A stretch of 64,000 nt of DNA from Congeria kusceri (lineage: Eukaryota; Mollusca; Bivalvia; Myida; Dreissenidae): assembly GCA_027627225.1 (NCBI GenBank), contig CM051024.1:44581347-44645346 (forward strand), given 5' to 3'. The translations under genes and the position numbers were made by a program. This document shows, piece by piece, positions 48,252-60,300 of this stretch (its first letter is position 1; every line of letters begins with the position of its first letter). Under the pieces are notes generated by a model. The model did not search any database. It was not told where the DNA came from and was given only the letters and a program-made list of their open reading frames with translations.

Positions 48252-48990
48252 GTGCACCCGGAAGTGTCGACCGCCTGGTAGGTCCCCGTGCGCCTGGAGG
48301 TGTTGCCCGCCTGGTAGGTCCCCGTGCGCCCGGTAGTGTCGACCGCCTGGTAGGTCCCCATGCGCCCGCAGGTGTTGCCCACCTGGTAGGTCCCCGTGCG
48401 CCCGAAAGTGTCGCTCGCCTTTTATGTCCCCGTGCGCCCGGGAGTGTTGACCGCCTGGTAGGTTCCCGTGCGCCCGGAAGGTCCTTGTGTGCCCGGAGGT
48501 GTTGCCCGCCTGGTAGGTCCCCGTGCACCCAAAAGTGTCGCACGCCTGGTATGTCCCCTTGCGCCCGGAAGTGTCGACTGCCTGGTAGGTCCCCATTCGC
48601 CTGGAAGTGTCTTCTGCCCGGAAGGTCCACGTGCATCTGGAAGTGACGCCCGCCTGGTAGATCCCCGTGCGCCCGGAAGTGTCGTCCGCCTGGTAGATCC
48701 CCGTGTATCCGGAAGTGTCGCCTGCCTGGTTGGTCGACGTGCGCCCAGAAGTGTCACTGGCAGGGTAGGTCCCCTTTTGCCCGGAAGTGTCGCCCGCCTG
48801 GTAAGTCCCCCTGCGCCTGGAAGTGTCGACCGCCTGGTAGGTCCCCGTACGCCCGAATGTCTCGCCTGCCAGGTAGGTCCCTGTACGCCCGAATGTCTCG
48901 CTTGCCAGGTAGGTCCCCGTGCGCCTGGAAGTGTCGTCTGCCAGGTAGGTCCCCATGTGCTTGGAAGTAGGTCTTAGTGCGCCCGCTGAC
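48252..48990 (-). repeat. GC-rich minisatellite in gag, 36-bp unit, about 20 copies
   Basis: The unit on the + strand is GTGCGCCCGGAAGTGTCGAC plus CGCCTGGTAGGTCCCC. It is far more GC-rich than its surroundings. Being a multiple of three it is open in all three - strand frames (GTYQAGDTSGRT, GPTRRATLPGAR, GDLPGGRHFRAH) and in one + frame. The first of these joins the DUF1759 core without a stop; upstream units slip into other frames through small indels. Confidence 0.9.
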
Positions 48991-50212
48991 GTCGCTCTGA
49001 GTGGTTATTGCTTTTGTCGACTTGTTCTGCTGCGTAGACTGATGTCTCTGCTGTGGAGTCTGACGTTCATGGCCCCCGGAAGTCGCTGACGCCATTGTTG
49101 TCGATCTCAACCCCAAAGTAGGTACACGTATGTCTCTATTGCACTCACTTTTGGTTAATGATCTGTTCGGAAGTCCAACATTTGCGTTAACGCTCGAATG
49201 TGAACATCTGGTTCAGTGTCCCGATTCGGAAAGTGACGCCCCTCTGTCTTTACGGGAGTCATCATTTTTATGCACAAAATCCGGTACATCTACCTGGTCT
49301 TCCTCACCAAACTCCACGCAGCGGTTACCTCCCCTATCGGTTAACGATAACCACTGCCATCACAAGCAAAATACTTCCAAATATGGAAGGATTACGTGTT
49401 TGTAACTTTTGCTTATTTAATGCAACTCGGTGCAACTTTCTACATAATTGGACTTTTTAAATATCGTTTGCAGTCAATAATGAAAACAAAAAAATAAAAT
49501 AACTTATTAAAAACCATAAATAATATCTAGAAGATTTAAATCGATCATCATCACGTGGTTTGTTATGACGGCAGGGATTTGATTAGAGGTATGTTGAACT
49601 AGTTAAATCTCTGCGCGGAGGTTGCTTCCTCACCTGGCGTGGTTCCGGTCTCGTCGTTGACTGCCTGCTGCCAGACGGATTCCTAGAGGGCTGCTTCCTC
49701 GAGCTCACTCCGTTGGTCAAGTATCTGTTGCTTGAGTTCGAATTCCTTGTGAGCCCGATCAATCGCGTGCCTTTCTGTCAATTTTTTTAGCCTGTGTTCA
49801 GCTATTAGCTGTTTCGCTTTCGCTTTTCGCAACCTTGATATAGTTGATGCAGACAACGCCAAACATATTCGGCTTGCCAAAGAAAACGCGTCATCTTCAT
49901 TCGGTGTTTTCTCGTCAGCCGTCCACTGGGAAAACCTCTCCCGAACTTCGGCAAAGTTCTGTAGGCAACTCTCTTACGTCCGTTCTAGGTCCGTAGTCAC
50001 ATCCGGCACGGAGCATACATCTAAACATTGAAAATGATCACTTTTGAATTGATCAGAGCGATCACACAGCTTCTTGTACAGCGTTTTTTCATGGGCAACA
50101 TTATCATATGTTTTTTTCCAGTTCATTATACAACTTGGTCATCTGTGAAAGCTGTGTTGTGCACTCGTTTGGCGTTGCTGAAGTCCATATTTTTGTCATC
50201 ACTTTCTGCCAT
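48991..50212 (-). pseudogene. N-terminal gag region of the BEL/Pao element
   Basis: The probable gag start is the ATG whose complement is at 50210-50212 (MAESDDKNMDF), 35 bp inside the 5' LTR, but the frame stops soon after. At 49683-49880 a charged helical stretch (RLRKAKAKQLIAEHRLKKL, LKQQILDQRSELEEA) matches the coiled-coil typical of BEL/Pao gag. At about 49000-49128 a Gln/Thr-rich stretch (MASATSGGHERQTPQQRH) leads into the minisatellite. Several stops and shifts separate these blocks. Confidence 0.7.
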
Positions 50213-50246
50213 GGTGCAGAGAAGTAAACTCAGAATAATCGAGAAT

Positions 50247-50697
50247 TGTAGGATCCTTTGGATTATTCGCACAGTAAGTCACCACGAGAGATGCAGCGTC
50301 ATTTACAGTCTTGTATTCATCATGTGGTACATGCTGATTCTCTATAAAATACAACAACAAGAATACACAATTTGTGCAACAACAGTCTTACTTGTAGGTA
50401 ACACGGCAGTGAATATTAAATAATAAAAATATAAATAATAACAAATATATATTATATTCAACGAAACACACAACTTATGCTGACTTGTACATAAAAAAAC
50501 AAACATCTAACACTTAGCGATTGTGATATCTCTACACATATTAAATATAATCCAAGATCCTAACTGTTAACGTTTATACTTGAAAAACAACAAAACGGCG
50601 GAGATGACGTATAAAGAATATGACGTCGACGTTTTGACTTGTCGTTGCATGCTATTTCGTGTTTAAGAATATGAACGTAACGTACGTCGTTCTTACA
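50247..50697 (-). repeat. 5' LTR of the BEL/Pao element
   Basis: It runs TGTAGGATCC to TTCTTACA on the + strand (451 bp), so on the coding strand it starts TGTAAGAACG and ends GGATCCTACA, with TG...CA termini. It matches 41764-42855 apart from the transposon there. The flanking 5-mers (CAATA left of the element, CGTCA right) do not match, so no target duplication is seen. I could not identify the primer-binding tRNA from bases 50229-50246. Confidence 0.9.
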
Positions 50698-51159
50698 CGT
50701 CATTAAAAAAATTTGGTTTTGGGCTCTGTTCTCCCTAAATACTGTATCTGTTTGTCCAAGGTCCATTCCCCTGTAGTGATTGGTTACAATTTGGTGTATA
50801 AGGCACTTCCAACTGCCTCTTTAGCAATGTTGGAGACCGGGCTTCCCCACAGATGCTCAGGGGTTTTCACCTTATTGATACTTCATAGCTGATGCAGTCA
50901 TTGAAATTAGCAGCTTGGCCAGCCAAGCATAAATTCTTATCTTGTGAAGTTATTTATTTGAGATCGAGAAAATACAACAAACCCGCCAGTAAAAAACTGA
51001 GAAATCTGAGCAACCCTGGTTTAAAATTAACCAATGGAGGACTTACAAACTTGCACTAATTTGGATAACGGTAGAAGTAAACCTGAACAGGTCTTGGTCA
51101 CATATGTTAATTCATATTAACTGCCCTAAGTTTGTGCTGCATAACATGTCTTTTTAAAG
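50698..51159. other. Interval between the retrotransposon and the first coding exon
   Basis: It should hold the promoter or an upstream intron of the + strand gene, but no core promoter motif can be asserted. It ends in a CTTTTTAAAG acceptor-like sequence. Confidence 0.4.
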
Positions 51160-51370
51160 GTACCTGAGAAGATACAAAGGATGAGTGGAGTGCCATCCAA
51201 GCTGACATCGCTGCTACAGTACAGATTTGTGCGGAAAGACGGTCAAGATCAGAGCTCAAGCCAGAATGGCTCACAGTCATCAGATTCTGATACACTGTCG
51301 CCATCTCAGACTAGCACCGTACCCCCAGGAACACCTGACAAGAAACTGCTGAGTGTTCCGTTGACACCAG
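51160..51370 (+). CDS. SMARCAD1: SMARCAD1-like exon 1 (first coding exon)
   Basis: The likely start is the ATG at 51181 (MSGVPSKLTSLLQYRF); the codons before it, GTA at 51160 onward, are open only back to a TAA at 51154. An AG at 51158-51159 after a T-rich run could be a splice acceptor, in which case 51160-51180 is 5' UTR. The donor is CCAG|GTTTTG at 51371, phase 1. The segment is Ser/Gln/Asp-rich and looks disordered. Confidence 0.65.
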
Positions 51371-54300
51371 GTTTTGATCGCTGATGATTTGACATTTTGT
51401 TTTGTTGCACGTTTTTTTTGTGTGTGTCTTTTAAGAATGTTTGGAGTATTTAAAAAAATTACATTATATATTAGTAGCTCCGTATTTTAGAATTAAATAC
51501 ATGTTTTATATTGCATTTTTTGTTTTGCTTAAGTTTTCCATTTGGTTGATGAAAAAAGATCAGTTCTTGTTTATTTATGAATCACCACAGTTAACACTAC
51601 ATCTACTTGACCCAAAGACATGTGACTGTTGAATGAAGAGAGCTACATGTCTTGGGCTGGTTGTTGTCACAGTGATTGGGAAAGGATTTTTCCATATGAG
51701 ATAATTCTCATCTCCACAAAAATATATGGGCTTTTTCACAAATCTATGGGATTTCCTCTGTTTTTTTATATGGGATTTACATCAACGACATTTTGTGAAT
51801 GTCTCACTGTTTCATTCGATAAAAATACGCTACGCAGATGCTCGCACTTCCTGTTCAAGGTGTAAAGAGCGTCTGTTGATATTGATTTTTTAGACTGCCG
51901 AATTAATATTATGGATAAAATTTCACCACATACCTGCAAACCGGACCGAGCATTGTGTATTGTACAGCAGCGTTTTTCTATTCGTTCTCAAAAATGTCTG
52001 TTTGATGTAAATTCTTGTCGATTTTTAGCGCATTTCTTAATTTTATGCGCAAATATCGCATATTGCACGGGTTCCACAGTCACTGTTGTCATGACATATT
52101 TGCTCGGTGAGCTATTGGTATAGGGGACCTCTCCGGCGTCGTTCGGCGTCCGTATGCCGTCAACAATTTGGTCCGTTATTGTGATAAAGACTACATTTTT
52201 TAGCTCACCTAAGCACACCATTCTCATGGTGAGCTTTTGTGATAGCCTTTTGTCCATCGTTCGTCGTCAGCATTTACCTTGTTAACACTCTAGAGGCCAC
52301 ATTTATTGGCCAATCTTCATGAAACTTGGTCAGAACATATGACCCTCGGTTGAGTTCGTATCTGGGTCATGTGGGGTCAAAAACTTGGTCACTAGGTCAA
52401 ATTGAAGAAAAAGCTTGTTAACACTCTAGAAGTCACATTTTTTGCCCCATCTTCTTGGAACTTGCGCTGAACATTTATTCTAATGATATCTCAGCTGAGT
52501 TTGAAAATGGTTGCCCTCCGTTGAAAAACATGGCCGCCAGGGGGCGGGGCAGCTTTCTTTATATGGCTATATTGAAAACTTTGTAAAGCTTGTTAACACT
52601 CTAGAAGTCACATTTTTTGCCCAATCTTCACGAAACTTGGTGAGAACATTTGTCCCAATGATATCACGGCCGAGTTCGAATCTGGGTCATGTGGGGTCAA
52701 AAAATAGGTCACTAGGTCAATTGAAGAAAAAGCTTGTTAACACTCTAGAAGTCACATTTTTTGCCCAATCTTCATGAAACTTGGTCAGAACATTTGTCCC
52801 AATGATATCTCGGCCGAGTTTGAATCTGGGTCATGTGGGGTCAAAACTAGGTCACTTGGTCAAATTGAAGAAAAAGCTTGTTAACACTCGAGAAGTCACA
52901 TGTTTTGCCCAATCTTTATGAAAAATGGTGTGAACATTTGTCCCAATGATATCACGGCCGAGTTCGAATCTTGGTCATGTGGGGTCAAAAACTAGGTCAC
53001 TAGGTCAAATTGAAGAAAAAGCTTCAGTTTCAATATGTACTTCCCAAATTTTGAATGTCTGTTGTCACTTAAGTTTTTCAAACCATTATGATTAAGGCAT
53101 TTCCATCAGTCCGTATCAGTATATCCATATCTGTATAAAAATCGAACACATGGAAAATTGTTCGACTAATGAAACTCAGGTGAGCGACCAAGGGCCATTT
53201 GGCCCTCTTGTTATTCAATCTTGACCTAACTTGCACAGTTTGTGTATGACCATAAAATCTCGGATGGGATTGTTATTGGGTCAGATCACATCAGTAACAC
53301 CAGAGTTATTGCCCCTTTTTCATGCAAAAAAGTGCAAAAATGCCCTTTTCCAACGTATAGACTTTATTTTCCATCCAATCTTAACCAGTTTGTGTATGAT
53401 CATCAGATCTCAGCAGACGCCAAAAATGGGCCAGATCGTGTTTCAAATACCAGAGTTATTGCCCTTTGTTTGTGAAAAAAAATATGCAAAAATGGACATT
53501 ATTCGGGATAGAGACTTCATTTTTCATCCAATCTTCACCAATCTTGCTCAGTTTGTCTGTGACCATAAGATTTAAGGTGGAGTCGAATATAAGCAAGATC
53601 AGACCAGAAACACCAGAGTTGTTGCCCTTTTTTTTGTGAAAAAAAAAAATGCAAAAATGGACATTATTCAGGATAGAGACTTCATTTTTCATCCAATCTT
53701 CACCAATCGTGAACAGTTTGTCTATGAACATAAGACTACAGGTGAAGTCAAATATAAGCATGATTGGGCCAGAAAAACCAGAGTTATTGCCCCTTGTGTT
53801 TGGAAAAAAACATCAACAGTTCATCAATGATTGGCTTGCACACACAATTTGTTATTCAATGTTGACTAAACTTACACAGTTTGTGTGACCATAAAAATTG
53901 GTTGATAAAATATGATTTCCAACAGTTGCAAGACTTGCATGCAGTTATTTGTACATGCAACATTGATGTGTTCAGAGCCTGCATTAACATAATTTTTTAT
54001 CATTGGACAGAAAATTATCAAAGAAAAAGCAAAAGTTTACCTTATACCTCAGCCATTGCAATTATTGCATTGCAACTAGTTCTCCAAAACTGTTTGCGAA
54101 AGAGACATCAAAATCTACTGTTTCGGCATTTTCCAGAATTGTCAATGACTAAATGAAAAAGGGTCAGGTAAGAATATCAAGAAAAATGATTTGAGAACCA
54201 TTAGCAAAACACGCACATCCACTACCCAACTCATACTTTTGTTAGCGCATCGCACTAACCAATGTTTTAAATCAAAATTGATCCTTTCCACCTCTGCATA

Positions 54301-57300
54301 TTGCTCAGATACCTTAATTTTCAAACCTGTTACAACAGAATGGTCTTCATCTGTAACAGTTCTCAGGTGAGCGCTTTGGGTCATCATGGCCCTCTTGTTA
54401 TATCATTCGTAAACTTCATTTGCCAGTGAGACTAAAGTACCAATGAACTTTTTATATGAAACTGAATGCAGGTATTTTTTCAACATATTCTTTTTTATAT
54501 CCAATTTTATTTCAAATGTTAATCATAGGCAAATTAATCTTATGTTTTTTCCACTCATTGCATTTTGAAATCACTTATTTTACCCCTAACACAAAAGAGC
54601 ATGTGGAAATGTTTTGAAGCACTTGTTAAGCTAAATGAATGGAAATTAATCCTTCAACAAAAACTGGAAAAGAGTTTACAATGTTAGCAGCAAAAACTGG
54701 ACAGCTAAATTAAGCCTTACAAAAATATTCCTTTGCTTTTTCAGATGGAAAAGGCATAGCATCATCACCGTTTGCAAGTCCAGACTCACCGATATTCAAG
54801 GCACGACCAAAACTCATAGACCGCAATCAGAATGCCACTCCAGAGAAGTCAGCAAACTCCTGTCCCTGGCTGTCGAAAGGAAATGGGCAGATAACCAATG
54901 GAGTGAGCGCTGCTAAAAAGTAAGGATTAGAATATATTCATTATAGTTGTGATTGTATATGTGTACTCATGTAATTCTGATGTATTTGAAAATGGGCAGA
55001 TAACGAATAGAGTGAAAGTCTGTTCTGTAAAGTAGTAATGATATATGTATAATCATGAAATTCGGATGTATTTAAAATTCAACTGTCGAAAATAAAAGGT
55101 ACTGCTTTGGGAGTTTTTGGGAGCAATTTATAATCCATATATAGACCTGTGTAAGATTTTGCACTAAGAAAAAATAATATTGATTTGGCAAACATTCCTG
55201 TTGATTTTAATAATTTTCCTAGAAAATATGAAGAATATGATTCTTGTAAAATAATTTCAGGAATTTTAGTACCCATTGGGTATTTTTTTTGCTACTGCTG
55301 GTTATGCAAAATTATGAGGCGTGTCGTGGGAAAACTGGACTTAATGCATGTGCGTAAAGTGTCGTCCCGCACAGGCTAATTCGGGACGACACCACTTTTA
55401 TGCTATTATCTGTTTCAAGAATTAAGAAGTCTCTTCTAAACATAACTCCACCGTAGGCGGAATGTGCCGTCCTGGATCAGCTTGTGCGGACTGCACAGGC
55501 TGATCTGCGACTAAACTTCACGCACATGCATTAAGCCCAGTTTTCCCACGACACGCTACTTACGTCATCTGTGTAACTGCGTTCCTCAGAAGAAATCTGC
55601 CGGCATTCTCAGATGACTCGGACGATGATGACGTCGTGATGCTAGACGGCCTGGACAAGAAGTTGAGGGATCTCCGCCCGATGTTCCCGTGTCTCGATGA
55701 AGATGAGGTCAGGAGGGCTCTTGTTGATAGCAATGGGAATGTAGAAAAGGCTATTGACATTCTTATCGATATAGGTAGGTTTATTGTTACAACAACACTT
55801 TTTATTCAATTTTACTTTCTAATTGTGGTTTGCTTGGGTGGTAATATTTAGTGTTCTTTTTTTTTCATCTAGAAGGGGATGGCACTCGTCTTAAAAAAAA
55901 GGACATTTTTTACGTTGCAACATTGTGAAAGTGTTGAATTGACACTTAAAACTTAAAATGAAATAAAAATATATGTTCTTATTACACCTTAAGCGTATTA
56001 ATGGTAAAATTCTTATTGTATACTTAGGTATTTATTTTGACATCTTATTTTGTCCTTGCAAGTGTTATTACACCCAAACTGTTTGTGAAAAGTGGGGCTA
56101 TATATGCGTGTTGGTTCATCTGTATGTCCGTCCATATTTTGTTTCGGCTTCGTAACTTCTAAATGCCTGGAAGGATTTTCATATTGCTGTATATTATTCC
56201 CCATGACCTAATTATGTGTTGGATACATGACCTATGCTTATTTGTCAAAGGTTATTTGAAAGTCATTACCTGTGTCAAAGCCAGGGGTTTCGCTGGCTCA
56301 AAAAAAGTTGTCGCCACTAAAATTCACCATTTAAAAAAAGTAAGAGCTAATTTTGTCAGTCATATATTGACATGCTTCAGAATCTAATTAACAGTAACTG
56401 TCACTAATAAATAGCAATAATAACTACATTATTATAATTAAAACTTAGTAGTATAATCGCTAATTGTAGGAAATTAGGATTTTACAACACTTTATTTGAA
56501 CAGATTTAGTAATGTTGATTGTTTTGAAGAATCACGACCATATATGACAATATGAAAATAACACTTTACTTGCAGATTGGTAAATCCTCCTTCTAATTAA
56601 AGTCTTAAGTTGTTGATATAACAGCTGTCTGTCCATAATTCATGTTAAAATTCATCATTACTGTGGACAAACAGTTTGTTAATGTTCAGAAATAAATCCT
56701 GACACAGAACTGTTTTCCTTTGTTTTAGGCTACTGGGAGTATATTTATGTCAGCCTCGTTTTGGAATCAATGTTTACCACATGTCCCAAGTTGCTCTTTT
56801 TTGCTACCTGTGTTGTTGTCTTTAAGTGAAATTTCCCCTACGGCAGATAAAATCATTACACAATAATACCTAGTCAGGAGATTCAAAATCAATAGTGCTG
56901 ATTTGGATTTCAACTGAGTGTGGCTGTGACCAAGCGGAAACTCGTGCTGTGACGTCAGAGATAAGCTTTCACACCATGACACGCTCGTATGCAACAACAG
57001 GCCACTTAATAATCTGATAACAAACAATGCCCTTAGGTCATGTTTTGAGGCTGTTTGGTAACTTAATCTGCCCCAGTTTTGTTGCAATTGAGATTTCACA
57101 TACCAGATTTAGCACTGTTTAAAATTATGTTGTCACCAATAAAATTCGCCACTTTTAAAAAACTGTCGCCACTTTTGCAATGTTGTCGCATTTGGCGACA
57201 GTGGCGATAGACAGCGAAACCCCTGCAAAGAAGTATGTGGGGTATTAAACACCTTAACTGATAGCTCCAGTTATTGATTGATGAAGAAATAAGTAAGTTT

Positions 57301-60300
57301 AAAATAGAAAAAATAAGACAACAGATACCGGGTATTGTATTTCAAATTAAAATGTATCTAAATATGAGGCGTGTCGTGGGAAAACCGGTCTTAATGCATG
57401 TGTGTAAAGTGTCGTCCCGGATCAGCCTTTGCAGTCCGCACAGGCTAATCCAGGACGGCACTTTCCACCTACAGTGGATTTATGTTTAGAAGAGACTTCT
57501 TTGAAACAGAAAATACCATAAAGGCGGGATGTGCCGTCCTGGATTAGCCTGTGCAGACTGCACAGGCTAATCCGGGACGACACTTTACGCACATGCATTA
57601 AGACCACTTTTTCCACGACACACCTCATATATTTATCCAAAACTTTGTGAAAAGTGGAGCCTTCATAGGATTCATGCATGTTTGTCCATCTGTCCATATT
57701 TTGTTTCCGCTTCATAACTTCTAATGCCTGGAATGATTTTCAGATAAATTTAGACAACAATGAATATCTAGATATTGCTCTTTTTTTTAAACATATTTAC
57801 ATAGAAAAGACAATGATGTAATGATTTATTAAGAGCAAAAATATTCCGCTTACTGGTATTCAGGCATTTCTCATAACTAACATCTTATAATTTTATCAAT
57901 TCAACTTGATTTTTATTGATTGATTATTCTTTAAAGAAACATTATTTCGCATGTATTTCTTTTTATTTGAAATATTATTCTGTTAAAGACATATATGACT
58001 AAAAAACATGACAATTTGTAAATTTGCTGATATCTGAATTCCCGATAGGCCCAGTTAGCTATTGTGGCGTTATTTCTCTCAAGGAAGGGGCAAGAAGCAG
58101 CTAAAGAGAATCCGAATGGCAAGTCAAGAGAGTACCTCACCGGATCTCGTAAAGCAGCCTCGTAAACGGATACGTCAGATATCGAGCGACAGTGGTGACG
58201 ACACTTCTCAGGGCGCTTCCCAGAGCACTGTGGGATACAGCCTGGAGTCACAGGGCTCGATAGGGTATGTTAGGTAACTCTGCATCGCAACCTGGAGTCA
58301 CAGGGCTCGATAGGGTATGTTAGGTAACTCTGCATCACAACCTGGAGTCACAGGGCTCGATAGGGTATGTTAGGTAACTCTGCATCGCAACCTGGAGTCA
58401 TAGGGCTCGATTGGGTATGTTAGGTAAATCTGCATCGCAACCTGGAGTCACAGGGATCGATTGGGTATGTTAGGTAACTCTGCATCGCAACCTGGAGTCA
58501 CAGGGCTCGATAGGGTATGTTAGGTAACTCTGCATCGCAACCTGGTGTCACAGGGCTCGATTGGGTATGTCTGGTAACTGCATCGCAACCTGGAGTCACA
58601 GGGCTCGATTGGGTATGTTCGGTAACTCTGCATCGCAACCTGGAGTCACATGGCGCGATCGGGTATGCTAGGGAACTTGACGTTGAATGTGATACTCTGA
58701 ATGAGTTTGTTGTTTGAAGTCCCTGTATGTTAATAGCAGTATGTTCATAATGATTATAACGATGGTTTCCAACTTTCTAAATATTAAATTGAGCCAATTT
58801 GGGTTGATTGATGTTACTTAGTTAGAAAAAAAAGGTATTTTCTTTGATTTGATGACACATTTCACCTTGTGACAGTATGATTCTACATATGGTATAGGTT
58901 GTACTTTATGATAACCTGGTCTCGAAAGTGCTAAGTGCTAATCTAAATTAGTTTTCTCTTAGGCCTAAAATAAGATATTGTTTGTTTCCCCTCCTGCGAC
59001 CGACCCAGCAAAATCGCCGCGACCCAAAAAAAAATATAGACCAAAGAAAACAATATTTTATTTTATTTGTGTGTGAAAATGAGGGGGGCGAATCCTTAAA
59101 AAGAATCCAATAGCGTGTACAAATCGTACTTTTGAAAGACGCTTATAAAATGACTTTAAACGGACAGTTCTCCGTAACGCGTAATTCAATTATATTTTGA
59201 CGCATGCTTTTACGAAAAGGACGCCATAACATTCAGTGTCAGATTCTAGAGCGCAACCATTTCCACTGGCATATGCATGTTTTTTTAAAGACAAAGAACG
59301 CTCACCGGCAATGAACAAACTTGCCTTTATGCACCAAGTGTCCATTATCGATAAAATCTTGACGCAGGAGCAGTCAGCTTAACAAGAGCCAAACAGTCAG
59401 CCAATGAGAATACATAAAATTTCCAACATGCAAATGAGCGTCGTCGTTAAAAAGTTTATCACGCCCTCATTCTAATTGTAATTGGTTAAGGTGCAAGTCA
59501 TTTGTAACACATTTGCGTTAGGTATGTGTTTTGTTATAGATATGCGTGTTTTTAACTGCCACATTTGTAATAAATTACTACAAATTAGAATAGTAAATAA
59601 ATAAATAATTATAAATAAATATCATAATTTTGGTGAATTTTCGTGAAAGGAACCGTTTACTAAGAATATAAATTACGACGTCATTTAACTCGACAAACTG
59701 ATCGCGTCAAACGTCTTATTTTGTTATATAAAAAACATTTACTAGATCTAGTAACAATTAATGAAAGTGTTATTTAAACTCATCACTGCACATGGATTAG
59801 AATTATGCAAAAACTTTGGCTGAGGCAACATTTGAATGAAAGTTAGCGGAACTAAAGTCCTTGTCAAAAGTGAAAGTAAATAAACTTCTGCGCCTTTTCT
59901 GTTTATTTTCATTTATCACAAATGTTGTGTTGCTTTCTTTTTATTAATGAACAAAGTCCTATTTGTTTTTATTTCCATAGAATGCTAATTCATTTATGCC
60001 ATAGCATTTGCGTTGTTCAGATACAGTATTACAGATTGATGCTTTTAAACACTATCCACGTGCTAAGCGTGTAACACGCTTTTCAACTACAAACTGCTAG
60101 CTGCAGTTTGACATTCACCATTGCTATGGCTGTTGCTAACAGCGTTCTGTTTTGGATGCCCGGAAAATTGCAATATCACGCCCCAATTAGACTTAATAAG
60201 TTGTGTAGGCAATCCTCATTTAATATTATTTGTTATAATTGTAGTAAAATAATTGTTCATTTCACGACATAAAAAACAAAGCTTACAATTTTATTATAAT

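Noticed and set aside
48468..48977. 169-residue frame on the + strand
   Set aside because: It is the antisense reading of the 36-bp gag minisatellite.
43289..50212. An intact, active BEL/Pao polyprotein
   Set aside because: Multiple frame changes (near 43930, 46900, 47575 and 47990, and in the N-terminal gag) rule it out.
53231..53888. Exons inside intron 1 of the SMARCAD1-like gene
   Set aside because: They are the reverse complement of the element at 6254-7460.
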